A stretch of 64,000 nt of DNA from Rhizobium leguminosarum bv. viciae USDA 2370 (GCF_002008365.1 NZ_MRDL01000054.1:124001-188000), one strand, 5' to 3'. Shown: positions 1-8,368, counted from the stretch's first letter. The notes: generated by a model from the letters alone, not told the origin. Numbers and translations: made by a program.

Positions 1-119
1 ACGCATTCGCCCGATGTAACCGAGAAGGCGACATCGGAGACGACAGGTAGCTTGATGCCGTCGCGCAGATGCATGGTGAAGCTCTTCGAGACTTCGGAAA
101 CGACGAGGGGCGTTGCCAT
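1..119 (-). CDS. phnL: Phosphonate C-P lyase system ATP-binding protein PhnL (N-terminal part, cut by window edge)
   Basis: Only the first 39 or so codons are visible; the gene runs off the left end. The start reads MATPLVVSEVSKSFTMHLRD, which matches the beginning of PhnL, the second ABC-type ATPase of the carbon-phosphorus lyase complex. The ATG at 117-119 is preceded by an AAGGAAG ribosome site. It lies downstream of phnK in the same direction, but 122 bases away, whereas the other phn genes overlap or nearly touch. That gap holds a palindromic repeat. Walker and signature motifs fall outside the window, so the assignment rests on the N-terminus and the context. Confidence 0.85.
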   Translation of the reverse strand, partial: MATPLVVSEVSKSFTMHLRDGIKLPVVSDVAFSVTSGEC

Positions 120-140
120 GATTTCTTCTTCCTTGGTTTC

Positions 141-235
141 GCCGCGCGTCTGAAAGGACGCGCAATGGACACGTAACATGCTGAATTGCTGCATAATTTT
201 ACCTAAAATCGATTCCGATTTAAGGAATTATGCAG
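141..235. repeat. Palindromic intergenic repeat, copy A
   Basis: Two hairpins sit side by side. The first pairs GCGCGTC with GACGCGC; the second pairs CTGCATAATT with AATTATGCAG. The same two-hairpin layout and much of the sequence recur at 4178-4278, upstream of phnG. It fills the only real gap inside the phn operon and could affect mRNA stability or read-through into phnL. It resembles the short mosaic intergenic repeats known in rhizobia, but I could not match it to a named family. Confidence 0.7.
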
Positions 236-241
236 CAGCGC

Positions 242-1018
242 TCAGACCTGCAGGATCGAGGAGACGAGCAACTGCGTGTAGGGTTCGCGCGGATCGTCGA
301 GCACGCGGTCGGTAAGCCCGTGTTCGATGACGTAGCCGTCCTTCATCACCATCATCCGGTGCGAGAGCAGGCGGGCGACGGCGAGATCGTGGGTGACGAT
401 GATGGCCGAGAGACCGAGATCGTTGACGAGGCCGCGGACCAGATCGAGCAGGCGCGCCTGCACCGAAACGTCGAGGCCGCCGGTCGGCTCGTCCATGAAG
501 ACGAGGCGCGGCGCGGTGACGAGGTTGCGGGCGATCTGCAGGCGCTGGCGCATGCCGCCGGAAAAGGCGCGCGGCTGATCGTCGATGCGGTCGGCGTCGA
601 TCTCGACGCGTTCGAGCCAGTCGATCGCCGAAGCGCGGATCTTGCCGTAGTGCCGGTCGCCGATCGCCATCAGCCGTTCGCCAACATTGGCGCCGGCTGA
701 GACGGTCATGCGCAGGCCATCGGCCGGATTCTGGTGCACGAAGCCCCAATCGGTGCGCATCAGGAAGCGCCGCTCGGCCTCGTTCATGCGGTAGAGGTCG
801 CGGTAGCTGCCGTCGCGCATGTGATATTCGACGCTGCCGGTGCTGGGCAGCAACCGGGTGGAGAGGCAGTTGAGCAGCGTCGTCTTGCCGGAGCCGGACT
901 CGCCGACGATGGCCAGCACTTCGCCGGGCCAGAGCTCGAAGGAGACGTCGCGGCAGCCGATGCGGTTGCCGTAGAATTTCGAAACGTCGTGGACTTTGAG
1001 AAGCGGCGTATCGCTCAT
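242..1018 (-). CDS. phnK: Phosphonate C-P lyase system protein PhnK
   Basis: ABC-type ATPase subunit of the C-P lyase core complex, about 258 residues. Visible are Walker A (GESGSGKTT), the signature (FSGGMRQRLQIA) and Walker B (VFMDEPTGGLD). In E. coli, PhnK binds the PhnGHIJ core and drives its conformational change rather than moving a substrate across a membrane. The start ATG at 1018 overlaps the phnJ stop by four bases (ATGA), so translation is probably coupled. A longer in-frame opening exists upstream but would overlap phnJ heavily, so the MSDTPLLKV start was chosen. Confidence 0.95.
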   Translation of the reverse strand: MSDTPLLKVHDVSKFYGNRIGCRDVSFELWPGEVLAIVGESGSGKTTLLNCLSTRLLPSTGSVEYHMRDGSYRDLYRMNEAERRFLMRTDWGFVHQNPADGLRMTVSAGANVGERLMAIGDRHYGKIRASAIDWLERVEIDADRIDDQPRAFSGGMRQRLQIARNLVTAPRLVFMDEPTGGLDVSVQARLLDLVRGLVNDLGLSAIIVTHDLAVARLLSHRMMVMKDGYVIEHGLTDRVLDDPREPYTQLLVSSILQV

Positions 1019-1890
1019 TCTGCAGCCTCCCGGGCCAGCATCTCGCCGGCATGTCCGTGCGCGCGGCGGTCTTCGCAATGATCGGTGTCGGAGCAGACGA
1101 ACATCCGCCCGCCCTTGTCGTCGAGAACCACTTCGTCGAGATAGACATCCTCGGCACCGCAAAGGGCGCAGGGTTTATCGAAACGTTGGATATCGAAGGG
1201 ATAGTCCTCGAAATCCAGGCTGACGACGTCGGTATAGGGCGGAACCGCATAGATGCGCTTCTCGCGTCCGGCGCCGAAGAGCTGCAGCGCGTCCGACATG
1301 TGCATCTTCGGATTGTCGAATTTCGGCGTCGGCGACGGGTCCATGACATAGCGGCCGTGGACCTTCACCGGATAGGCGTAAGTCCGCGAGATGCGGCCGT
1401 TATGGGCGATATCCTCGTAGAGCTTCACATGCATGAGACCGTATTCTTCGAGCGCGTGCATCTTGCGCGTCTCGGTCTCGCGCGGCTCGAGGAAGCGCAG
1501 CGGCTCGGGGATCGGCACCTGGTAGACGAGCACCTGCCCGACCCCAAGCTTTTCTTCGGGAATGCGGTGGCGCGTCTGGATGATCGTCGCATCCTTGGTA
1601 TGCGTCGTCACCGCGACATTGGCGACCTTCTGGAAGAAGGCGCGGATGGAAACGGCGTTGGTCGTATCGTCGGCGCCCTGGTCGATGACCTTCAGCACGT
1701 CATCAGGTCCGATGATCGAGGCCGTCACCTGCACCCCGCCGGTGCCCCAGCCGTAGGGCATCGGCATTTCGCGCGAGGCGAAGGGCACCTGGTAGCCGGG
1801 AATGGCGATTGCCTTCAGGATGGCCCGGCGGATCATCCGTTTGGTCTGTTCGTCGAGATAGGCGAAGTTGTAGCTGGCCAGATCGGTCAT
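1015..1890 (-). CDS. phnJ: Alpha-D-ribose 1-methylphosphonate 5-phosphate C-P lyase PhnJ
   Basis: Catalytic subunit, a radical SAM enzyme that breaks the carbon-phosphorus bond of ribose-1-alkylphosphonate 5-phosphate. About 291 residues. The C-terminus carries the PhnJ cysteine pattern exactly: CALC, then 21 residues to the next Cys, then 5 more to the last (C-X2-C-X21-C-X5-C). These cysteines hold the iron-sulfur cluster and the thiyl radical site. It overlaps phnK downstream and phnI upstream by four bases each, so the complex subunits are probably made in step. Confidence 0.97.
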   Translation of the reverse strand: MTDLASYNFAYLDEQTKRMIRRAILKAIAIPGYQVPFASREMPMPYGWGTGGVQVTASIIGPDDVLKVIDQGADDTTNAVSIRAFFQKVANVAVTTHTKDATIIQTRHRIPEEKLGVGQVLVYQVPIPEPLRFLEPRETETRKMHALEEYGLMHVKLYEDIAHNGRISRTYAYPVKVHGRYVMDPSPTPKFDNPKMHMSDALQLFGAGREKRIYAVPPYTDVVSLDFEDYPFDIQRFDKPCALCGAEDVYLDEVVLDDKGGRMFVCSDTDHCEDRRAHGHAGEMLAREAAE

Positions 1891-2993
1891 TCGGCGGCTT
1901 CCTTCATGTCTTCGCCACCGTTGCGGGCGGCTTCGAATTCGCGGCGCATGCGGCGGACGAGATCGAGTTCGGCCTGGAAATCCACATAATGCGGAAGCTT
2001 CAGGTGCTCGACGAAGCCCGTCGCCTGGACGTTGTCGGAGTGCGAGATGACGAATTCCTCGTCCTGTGCCGGCGCGGTGATATCCTCGCCGAGCTCTTCG
2101 GCGCGAAGCGCCCGGTCGACCAGCGACATCGCCATCGCCTTGCGCTCGCTCTGGCCGAAGACCAGGCCGTAGCCGCGGGTGAATTGCGGCGGCGCCTTGG
2201 CCGAACCCTTGAACTGGTTGACCATCTGGCATTCGGTGATCTGGATCGTGCCGAGCGAGACGGCGAAACCGAGTTCCGGCACGTCGAATTCCACCTCGAC
2301 GTCGCCGATGCGGATTTCACCGGTGAAGGGGTGGTTACGGCCGTAGCCGCGCTGGGTGGAATAACCGAGCGCCAGCAGGAAGCCCTCGTCGCCACGGGCA
2401 AGCGCCTGTAGGCGCAGATCGCGGGTCATCGGGAATTCCATCGGCTCGCGGGTCAGATCGCCGATCTCATGATCTTCCGGCATGTCGCCGTCGGCCTCGA
2501 TCAGGCCCTCTTCGCCGAGGATTTCGGAGACGCGCATGACGCGGCCGATCTCGGCTGCACGCTGAGCGGGCGTCTCGACCGCCTCGTCAGAAAGCAGCGA
2601 GGGGTCGAGCAGGCGGTGGGTATAGTCGAAGGTCGGACCGAGGAGCTGGCCGCCCGGCAGATCCTTGTAGGTCGCCGAGATGCGGCGTTCGATCGTCATA
2701 TCAGCCGTGTCGAGCGGCCTGGAATAGCCGAAACGCGGCAGCGTCGTGCGGTAGGCGCGCAGCAGGAAGATCGCCTCGATCATGTCGCCCCGCGATTGGC
2801 GGATGGCAAGTGCAGCGAGCGTGCGGTCGAAAAGCGAGGCCTCGGCCATGACGCGATCGACGGCGAGCGCCAGCTGCGCGACGATCTGTTCGATGCCGAT
2901 CGCCGGCAGCGAACGGTCGCCGCGGCGGCGGTCGGCCAGCAGGCGGTGGGCATTGGCGATGGCGGCCTCGCCACCCTTGACGGCAACATACAT
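1887..2993 (-). CDS. phnI: Carbon-phosphorus lyase complex subunit PhnI
   Basis: 368 residues, normal for PhnI. It begins MYVAVKGGEAAIANAHRLL, typical of the family. With the help of PhnG, PhnH and PhnL, PhnI catalyses displacement of adenine from ATP by the phosphonate, giving ribose-1-phosphonate 5-triphosphate, the first step of the pathway. Four bases separate its start from the phnH stop, and its own stop overlaps the phnJ start, so it belongs to the same transcript. Confidence 0.95.
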   Translation of the reverse strand: MYVAVKGGEAAIANAHRLLADRRRGDRSLPAIGIEQIVAQLALAVDRVMAEASLFDRTLAALAIRQSRGDMIEAIFLLRAYRTTLPRFGYSRPLDTADMTIERRISATYKDLPGGQLLGPTFDYTHRLLDPSLLSDEAVETPAQRAAEIGRVMRVSEILGEEGLIEADGDMPEDHEIGDLTREPMEFPMTRDLRLQALARGDEGFLLALGYSTQRGYGRNHPFTGEIRIGDVEVEFDVPELGFAVSLGTIQITECQMVNQFKGSAKAPPQFTRGYGLVFGQSERKAMAMSLVDRALRAEELGEDITAPAQDEEFVISHSDNVQATGFVEHLKLPHYVDFQAELDLVRRMRREFEAARNGGEDMKEAAE

Positions 2994-2997
2994 GAGC

Positions 2998-3606
2998 TCA
3001 GATCTCCGTTGCTGTGATCTTGGTGGTGCGCGGTAGGCAGAGGAAACGCTTGCCCGCCGTCAGCACGATGTCGACGCCGCGCGGAAAGAGCGCACGGTTC
3101 TCGGTCCAGAGCCGCAGGAAGGTCTCCGGCAGGCCGATGGGCGCGATCTCCGTCACGCTTTGGATGCCCGGACCCATCAGCGCCAGCCTGCGGCCTCCCG
3201 CGAGTTCGGCGAGATCGATGACAACGGTCGTCGAGCGGTCGGGATATTCCTGCGTGCCTGATGCAAAGAGGCCGAAGGAGGAAAGTGCGGTGCCGGCCTC
3301 GGTGAAGGCAAAGCGCGCCTCGGCCTTATCGCTGGTCAACGGCGCGCCGGTATGGAAGCCGAGCCATTCCGGCACGGCGGATTTCACCAGTCCCTGGGAA
3401 AGCCAGACGGGCGTGTCGTGGTCGCAAAGCGTCAGCGCGATCGTGCCTGCGGCGATGCCGAGCGGTGCCGGCGGAGCGACATGGGGCTGAACGGTCTGGA
3501 TCGTGCCGGGGCGAGCCATGCCGTCCATCAGCATCTTGAAGACGCTCTGGGCATGGAAGACCGGCTCGGCAAAGCCGCCGGTCAGAGCTTCTGTCTTCAG
3601 GCCCAT
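2998..3606 (-). CDS. phnH: Phosphonate C-P lyase system protein PhnH
   Basis: About 202 residues, a subunit of the PhnGHIJ core complex with a PLP-transferase-like fold but no PLP chemistry known. The start MGLKTEALTGGFAEPVF is typical, with the family context FHAQSVFKMLMDGMARPG shortly after. The ATG shares one base with the phnG stop codon (TGATG arrangement). A much longer upstream-extended reading in this frame would cover phnG and is rejected. Confidence 0.93.
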   Translation of the reverse strand: MGLKTEALTGGFAEPVFHAQSVFKMLMDGMARPGTIQTVQPHVAPPAPLGIAAGTIALTLCDHDTPVWLSQGLVKSAVPEWLGFHTGAPLTSDKAEARFAFTEAGTALSSFGLFASGTQEYPDRSTTVVIDLAELAGGRRLALMGPGIQSVTEIAPIGLPETFLRLWTENRALFPRGVDIVLTAGKRFLCLPRTTKITATEI

Positions 3607-4082
3607 CAGTTGTCTCCCCGCACCATGGTGAAGAAATCGACGCGTGTCGCCGCCGTCTCGTCCGCCTTGCGGCGTTCGGCATCGGCGATGCGTTCGGCGA
3701 TTGGCAAAAGCAGTGCCTGTTCGACAAAATCCTTCGTCGCGTCCTCCTGCCAGAGCGCGTCGAAGATCGCCGCAAGCCGGGCCTTCTCGCGGTCGGTGCC
3801 GAGCGCCTGCGCATGGCCGACCGAGCCCGTGTCGAGCCGGACCGTGGCCCGCGTCACGGTCACTTCGCCAAGATTGAAGGGAGCGCCGCCGCCGCCGATG
3901 CGTCCGCGCACCATCACCAGCCCGGTCTCCGGTCCGCGCACCTGATGGGTCACAGGCTTTTGCGGCAGCGCATCGAAGACCGCCAAGAGTTCGCTGCGTT
4001 CCGCACGCGCCAGCAGATCGGCGGCGCGTTTGCGCCCGGATGCCGTCTGTGACGCAGCGTCTTTCCTGTCCGCTGGTATCAT
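3606..4082 (-). CDS. phnG: Phosphonate C-P lyase system protein PhnG
   Basis: First gene of the operon, 158 residues, a core complex subunit that acts with PhnH and PhnI in the ATP-dependent first step. The start at 4082 (MIPADRKDAAS) is preceded by AAGGGAAG at good spacing. Upstream, on the same strand, lie a GTCTAT/ATAGAC inverted repeat and a PHO-box-like direct repeat, so this is the main regulated promoter of the phn cluster. phnF runs divergently about 220 bases away. Confidence 0.92.
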   Translation of the reverse strand: MIPADRKDAASQTASGRKRAADLLARAERSELLAVFDALPQKPVTHQVRGPETGLVMVRGRIGGGGAPFNLGEVTVTRATVRLDTGSVGHAQALGTDREKARLAAIFDALWQEDATKDFVEQALLLPIAERIADAERRKADETAATRVDFFTMVRGDN

Positions 4083-4100
4083 CGCCGCTTCCCTTAAAAC

Positions 4101-4116
4101 GTCTATTGATATAGAC
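4101..4116. promoter_or_regulatory. Probable PhnF operator
   Basis: A perfect inverted repeat, GTCTAT-TGAT-ATAGAC, centred 26 bases upstream of the phnG start. Read on the minus strand it gives TTGTCTATATCA, matching 10 of 12 bases of the mycobacterial PhnF site as I recall it (TGGTATAGACCA and its complement). Its place between the probable promoter and the phnG start suits a GntR/HutC-type repressor such as the neighbouring PhnF. This is motif-based inference. Confidence 0.6.
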
Positions 4117-4152
4117 AACCATACAAGATACATTTAGCTCTAAATCGATGTC

Positions 4153-4170
4153 GTGACAAGCGTGTGACAT
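4153..4170 (-). promoter_or_regulatory. PHO-box-like direct repeat upstream of phnG
   Basis: On the minus strand the sequence is ATGTCAC-ACGC-TTGTCAC: two 7-base repeats separated by four bases. This is the spacing of the PhoB consensus CTGTCAT-N4-CTGTCAT, with five of seven bases matching in each half. It faces phnG, 71 bases upstream of its start, with an AT-rich stretch just downstream that could serve as the -10 region. It suggests phosphate-starvation control of the phn operon. Confidence 0.6.
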
Positions 4171-4177
4171 CTACAGC

Positions 4178-4278
4178 GCCGCGCGTCTTCTCAGACGCGC
4201 AAAGGACGCTGCAGCACTTTGAATTGCTGCATAATTCGATCCTGAAATCGGGATAGTTTTCAGGATCGAATTATGCAG
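4178..4278. repeat. Palindromic intergenic repeat, copy B
   Basis: Related to copy A at 141-235. It has a short GCGCGTC/GACGCGC hairpin, then a 21-base perfect inverted repeat (4227-4247 against 4258-4278) with a 10-base loop. The arm sequences differ from copy A but still pair, which suggests the structure is kept. It lies in the phnG-phnF intergenic region, 28 bases before the phnF start. Confidence 0.75.
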
Positions 4279-4306
4279 AAGGCGAGAAATAGCAGGCAGG
4301 GGTGGA

Positions 4307-5044
4307 ATGGCGGGATTGAAGCAGGTGCAAAGGCAAACCGGCGTGGCGCTGTGGCGCCAGATCGCCGATCGGATTCGCGAGGCGATCAGCAACGGAGCCT
4401 ATGACGAAACGGGAATGGTACCGCCGGAAACCATGTTGGCGGTGCAATTCGGCGTCAACCGGCATACGGTGCGCAGTGCGCTGGCGGCACTGGCGCAGGA
4501 GGGGATCGTCCGTGCGGTACAAGGTCGCGGCACGCTGATCGAACGCAAGGAGCGGCTGAATTTCCCGATCACAAGGCGCACGCGCTTTACCGCCGGCATT
4601 GGCGATCAGGCGCGTGAAATGCGCGGCCTTCTGCTCGATGAGGCGAAGGAGGAAGCGGGTGCCGAGGTCGCCCGCTGGCTGGGCCTGAAGCAGGGTGAGC
4701 CGGTGATCCGCCTGGAAACATTGCGCCAGGCGGACAAGCGGCCGGTTTCAAGGGCGACGAGCTGGTTTCCGGCCGAACGCTTCGCCGGTATCGGCGAGGC
4801 CTACCGGGCGGGGGAATCGATCACCAAGGCTTTCGCCGAACTCGGCCTGCCGGATTATGTCCGGGCGACGACCGAGGTAACGGCCGCCCATGCGAGTGCA
4901 GCCGATATGGCCGACCTCGAACTCACTCCCGGTGCCATCCTTCTGATCGCCAAGGCGATGAATACCGATCTCGACGGCGTGCCGGTGCAATATTCGATCA
5001 GCCGTTTCGCGGCCGACCGGGTGCAGTTCACCATCGAGAACTGA
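4307..5044 (+). CDS. phnF: GntR-family transcriptional regulator PhnF
   Basis: 245 residues, divergent from the C-P lyase operon. The N-terminal winged helix-turn-helix (about residues 10-75: VALWRQIADRIREAI, then MLAVQFGVNRHTVRSALAAL) is GntR type. The rest is a UTRA ligand-binding domain of the HutC subfamily. PhnF regulators repress phosphonate genes and release DNA on an unidentified effector. The inverted repeat at 4101-4116 is a plausible target. An AGGGGTGGA ribosome site stands directly before the ATG. Confidence 0.9.
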   Translation: MAGLKQVQRQTGVALWRQIADRIREAISNGAYDETGMVPPETMLAVQFGVNRHTVRSALAALAQEGIVRAVQGRGTLIERKERLNFPITRRTRFTAGIGDQAREMRGLLLDEAKEEAGAEVARWLGLKQGEPVIRLETLRQADKRPVSRATSWFPAERFAGIGEAYRAGESITKAFAELGLPDYVRATTEVTAAHASAADMADLELTPGAILLIAKAMNTDLDGVPVQYSISRFAADRVQFTIEN

Positions 5045-5047
5045 GCG

Positions 5048-5073
5048 TCTTTCCCCGCCGAAGCGGGGAAAGA
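5048..5073. terminator. Hairpin between converging phnF and gpmA
   Basis: A perfect 11-base stem (TCTTTCCCCGC with GCGGGGAAAGA) closes on a CGAA tetraloop. It starts four bases after phnF ends and lies 11 bases from the end of gpmA on the other strand, so it can serve both genes. There is no long U tract, so it may act as a bidirectional stabiliser or a weak terminator. Confidence 0.6.
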
Positions 5074-5083
5074 TCAGCTGAGA

Positions 5084-5719
5084 TCAATGCGCGCCCGACA
5101 TGTCGCCGAGCACTTCCTTTGAAGCGACGGTGGAATCCGCCTTCAGCTTGTAGACCATCGGCACGCCGGTCGCGAGGTTGAGGGCGAGCACGCCTTCTTT
5201 GTTCAGCTTGTCGAGCACCATCACCAGCGAACGCAGCGAATTGCCGTGTGCGGCCACCAGCACCTTCTCGCCCCTGAGCACGCGCGGCAGGATCTCGGTG
5301 AGGTAGTAGGGCCAGACGCGGGCGCCGGTGTCGCGCAGGCTTTCGCCGCCGGGAGGTGGCACGTCATAGGAACGGCGCCAGACGTGCACCTGTTCCTCGC
5401 CCCATTTGGCGCGGGCATCGTCCTTGTTGAGGCCGGAGAGATCGCCATAGTCGCGCTCGTTCAGCGCCTGGTCGCGGATCGTCTGGAGATCGGGCTGGCC
5501 GACCTTGTCGAGGATGAGTTTCAGCGTGTGCTGCGCACGCACCAGCACCGAGGTGTAGGCGACGTCGAATTTGATCCCGTATTCGGCAAGTGCCGTACCG
5601 CCGGCATTGGCTTCCTGGATGCCGAGCTCCGTCAGATCGGGATCCTTCCAGCCGGTGAAGAGATTCTTCAGGTTCCAGTCACTCTGGCCGTGGCGAACGA
5701 GGACGAGGGTACCGCTCAT
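5084..5719 (-). CDS. gpmA: 2,3-bisphosphoglycerate-dependent phosphoglycerate mutase
   Basis: Interconverts 3- and 2-phosphoglycerate in glycolysis and gluconeogenesis. 211 residues, the shorter alphaproteobacterial form rather than the roughly 250 of E. coli. The catalytic phospho-histidine motif LVRHGQSDWN is at the N-terminus, followed by FTGWKDPDLTELG, ALNERDYGDLSG and the second catalytic histidine in VAAHGNSLRSL. It lies 21 bases downstream of dapB in the same direction and probably shares its transcript. Confidence 0.96.
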   Translation of the reverse strand: MSGTLVLVRHGQSDWNLKNLFTGWKDPDLTELGIQEANAGGTALAEYGIKFDVAYTSVLVRAQHTLKLILDKVGQPDLQTIRDQALNERDYGDLSGLNKDDARAKWGEEQVHVWRRSYDVPPPGGESLRDTGARVWPYYLTEILPRVLRGEKVLVAAHGNSLRSLVMVLDKLNKEGVLALNLATGVPMVYKLKADSTVASKEVLGDMSGAH

Positions 5720-5740
5720 GAATATGCCTCCGTAGTATCG

Positions 5741-6565
5741 TTATGAGGAAGAAAGCCCGAGCACATCGAGCATGGAATAGAGACCCGGCTTCTTGTCGCG
5801 CGCCCAGAGCGCCGCCTTGATGGCGCCGCGCGCAAAGATCGAGCGGTCGGCCGCGCTGTGCGACAAGGTGACGATTTCGCCTTCTCCGGCGAAAAGCACG
5901 GAATGCTCGCCGATGACGGAGCCGCCGCGCAGCGTCGCAAAACCGATGGTGCCGGCTTCACGGGCGCCGGTATGGCCGTCGCGCACCCGGACCGACTTCG
6001 AGGCCAGATCGATGCCGCGCCCCTTTGCCGCAGCCTCGCCGAAGAGAAGGGCGGTGCCGGAAGGCGCATCCACCTTGTGCTTGTGGTGCATTTCCAGGAT
6101 CTCGATATCCCAGTCATCAGGATCAAGCGCCCGCGCTGCCTGCTCTGCCAGCACGCTGAGCAGATTGACCCCGAGGCTCATATTGCCTGATTTGACGATG
6201 CGGGCATGGCGGGCCGCGGCGGCGATCTTGGCATTGTCATCGGGTAAACAGCCCGTCGTTCCAACGACATGGACGATGCGGGCCTGCGCGGCGAGGCCTG
6301 AGAATTCCACCGTTGCGGCAGGCGAGGTGAAGTCGAGCACGCCTTCGGCATCGAGAAAGGCATTGAGCGGATCGTCGCCGATAATGACGCCGGTCGGGCC
6401 GAGACCGGCGATCTCGCCGGCATCCTTGCCGACGAAGGGCGAACCGGCGCGCTCGACCGCGGCATGCACCGTCACGCCCTCGATGGAATGGATGAGCCGG
6501 ATCAGCGTCTGCCCCATGCGTCCTGCTGCGCCAACCACCACCAGTTTCATCGCAGCATCGCTCAT
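5741..6565 (-). CDS. dapB: 4-hydroxy-tetrahydrodipicolinate reductase
   Basis: Reduces hydroxy-tetrahydrodipicolinate with NAD(P)H in the lysine and diaminopimelate pathway. 274 residues. The N-terminal Rossmann motif GAAGRMGQ (near residue 12) binds the cofactor. The central signature EMHHKHKVDAPSGTA holds the catalytic histidine and lysine. The gene sits between an ABC exporter upstream and gpmA downstream on the same strand with short gaps, so the three may be co-transcribed. Confidence 0.97.
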   Translation of the reverse strand: MSDAAMKLVVVGAAGRMGQTLIRLIHSIEGVTVHAAVERAGSPFVGKDAGEIAGLGPTGVIIGDDPLNAFLDAEGVLDFTSPAATVEFSGLAAQARIVHVVGTTGCLPDDNAKIAAAARHARIVKSGNMSLGVNLLSVLAEQAARALDPDDWDIEILEMHHKHKVDAPSGTALLFGEAAAKGRGIDLASKSVRVRDGHTGAREAGTIGFATLRGGSVIGEHSVLFAGEGEIVTLSHSAADRSIFARGAIKAALWARDKKPGLYSMLDVLGLSSS

Positions 6566-6580
6566 GTCAGTCTCACCAGG

Positions 6581-8368
6581 TCAGTATGAATCGGAGGCCG
6601 AGGGCCTCTGCAGGTTGTTGAGGCGAGCGTAAAGACCGTCGCTGACCTTCGCAAGCGTCTCGTGATTGCCTTCCTCGACGACGCGGCCCTGCTGCATGAC
6701 GACGATCTTGTCGGCGCGCACCACGGTCGAGAGCCGATGGGCGATGACGACGACGGTGCGTCCGGTCATCGCTTCGTCGAGCGCCTTCTGCACGGCGGCT
6801 TCGGATTCGGTGTCGAGGGCGGAGGTCGCCTCGTCGAGAAGCAGGATCGGCGCGTTGCGCACCAGGGCGCGTGCGATCGACAGGCGCTGGCGCTGGCCGC
6901 CCGAAAGCGTCACGCCGTTTTCGCCGACCGGCGTCTCGTAACCCTGCGGCTGTGCCGAGATGAAATCATGCGCATAGGCAAGCCTGGCCGCCTCTTCCAC
7001 TTCGGCATCGGTCGCCTCCGGCCGGCCATAGCGGATATTGTCGCGGATCGTGCCCTCGAACAGGTAGGGTTGCTGCGAGACATAGGCGAGTTGCTGGCGC
7101 AGCGACTTCTTGGTGATGTGGGCGATGTCCTGCCCGTCGATCAGAATTTCGCCTTCGCGCGGATCGTAGAAACGCGGAATGAGGCTGATGACGGTGGATT
7201 TGCCGGCACCCGAGGGACCGACCAGTGCGGTGGTCGACCCGCCCTCGGCGATGAAGCTCACGCCGCTGAGCACGCTTTCGTTGCCATAGGCGAAGGAAAC
7301 GTTGCGAAATTCGATCCTCGCCTGCGTCACCGTCAGCGGCCGGGCATCCGGCAGGTCGCGCTGACGCGGCTCCATGTCGAGCAACTCGTAGATCATCCGC
7401 GCATTGACGACGGCGCGCTCCATCTGCACCTGCAGGCGGGCAAGCCGTCGAGCCGGGTCATAGGCAAGCAGCAGCGCCGTGACGAAGGAGAAAAAGGCGC
7501 CGGGTGGCACATTAAAGTAGATCGAGCGGTAGGCGGCATAGGCAAGCACGCTGGCGACGGCAAAGCCCGCGAAACTCTCCGTCAGCGGAGACGTGCGTTC
7601 GGAAAGCCGGGCAATCCGGTTCGCCCGGCTTTCGGCGCCCTTGATGAGTTTGTTGACCTTGCGCTCCAGTTCTTCTTCCATCGTGAAGGCTTTCACGATG
7701 GCGATGCCCTGGATCGTCTCCTGCATCGCGCCGAGAACGTGGCTGTTCAGATGCACGGCCTCGCGGGTCGCCGAGCGCAGCCGCTTCGAAACATAGCGCA
7801 GCGCGTAAAGCAGCGGCGGCGCCATGATGAACACGGCAAGGCTGAGCAGCGGATCCTGCAGGATCATCACGGCGAGCAGCGAAACGAAGGTCAGCAGATC
7901 GCGTACCGTCGAGGTGATCGTCAGGTTGAGCACGTCGCGGATGCCGCTGACGTTCTGGCTCACCTGCGCGGCGATATGGGCCGAGCGCGCCTCGCTGAAG
8001 AAGCCGACCGAAAGCGTCATCAGATGCGCATAAAGCCGGCGCTGGTAGCGGGCGACGATATCGTTGCCGACCCTGGAAAGCGCCACCGCCTGGCCGTAGC
8101 TCGCAAAACCGCGCAGCACGAAGGCGATGAAGATCGAAAGACAGATGATCCAGACGACGTCGGCGCGCCGATTGGCGAAGGCCTCGTCGATGATCGCCCG
8201 CATGATCCAGGCGGTAAACGCCGTCGAAAGCGCCACCACGATGAGGCAGGCAATCGCAAAGACATAGCCCCAGAGATGGTCGCGGCCGTTTTCAGCGATG
8301 ATGCGCTTCAGGATACCGGTTACGGTATCGCTGCTGACGCTCTGCGTTCTGCTTTCCGCCGCTTCCAA
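6581..8368 (-). CDS. ABC transporter, fused permease and ATP-binding protein (MsbA/lipid exporter type)
   Basis: One polypeptide with a six-helix membrane domain (first 330 residues or so) and a C-terminal ATPase domain: Walker A GPSGAGKST, signature LSGGQRQRLSIARAL, Walker B ILLLDEATSALD and the H-loop VIAHRLSTV. This half-transporter form works as a homodimer and exports lipids, peptides or drugs; the substrate cannot be read from sequence. I place the start at a TTG at 8368 because AGGAAA precedes it well. A GTG at 8416 would add 16 residues but has no ribosome site. No ATG is available near the N-terminus. Confidence 0.9.
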   Translation of the reverse strand: MEAAESRTQSVSSDTVTGILKRIIAENGRDHLWGYVFAIACLIVVALSTAFTAWIMRAIIDEAFANRRADVVWIICLSIFIAFVLRGFASYGQAVALSRVGNDIVARYQRRLYAHLMTLSVGFFSEARSAHIAAQVSQNVSGIRDVLNLTITSTVRDLLTFVSLLAVMILQDPLLSLAVFIMAPPLLYALRYVSKRLRSATREAVHLNSHVLGAMQETIQGIAIVKAFTMEEELERKVNKLIKGAESRANRIARLSERTSPLTESFAGFAVASVLAYAAYRSIYFNVPPGAFFSFVTALLLAYDPARRLARLQVQMERAVVNARMIYELLDMEPRQRDLPDARPLTVTQARIEFRNVSFAYGNESVLSGVSFIAEGGSTTALVGPSGAGKSTVISLIPRFYDPREGEILIDGQDIAHITKKSLRQQLAYVSQQPYLFEGTIRDNIRYGRPEATDAEVEEAARLAYAHDFISAQPQGYETPVGENGVTLSGGQRQRLSIARALVRNAPILLLDEATSALDTESEAAVQKALDEAMTGRTVVVIAHRLSTVVRADKIVVMQQGRVVEEGNHETLAKVSDGLYARLNNLQRPSASDSY

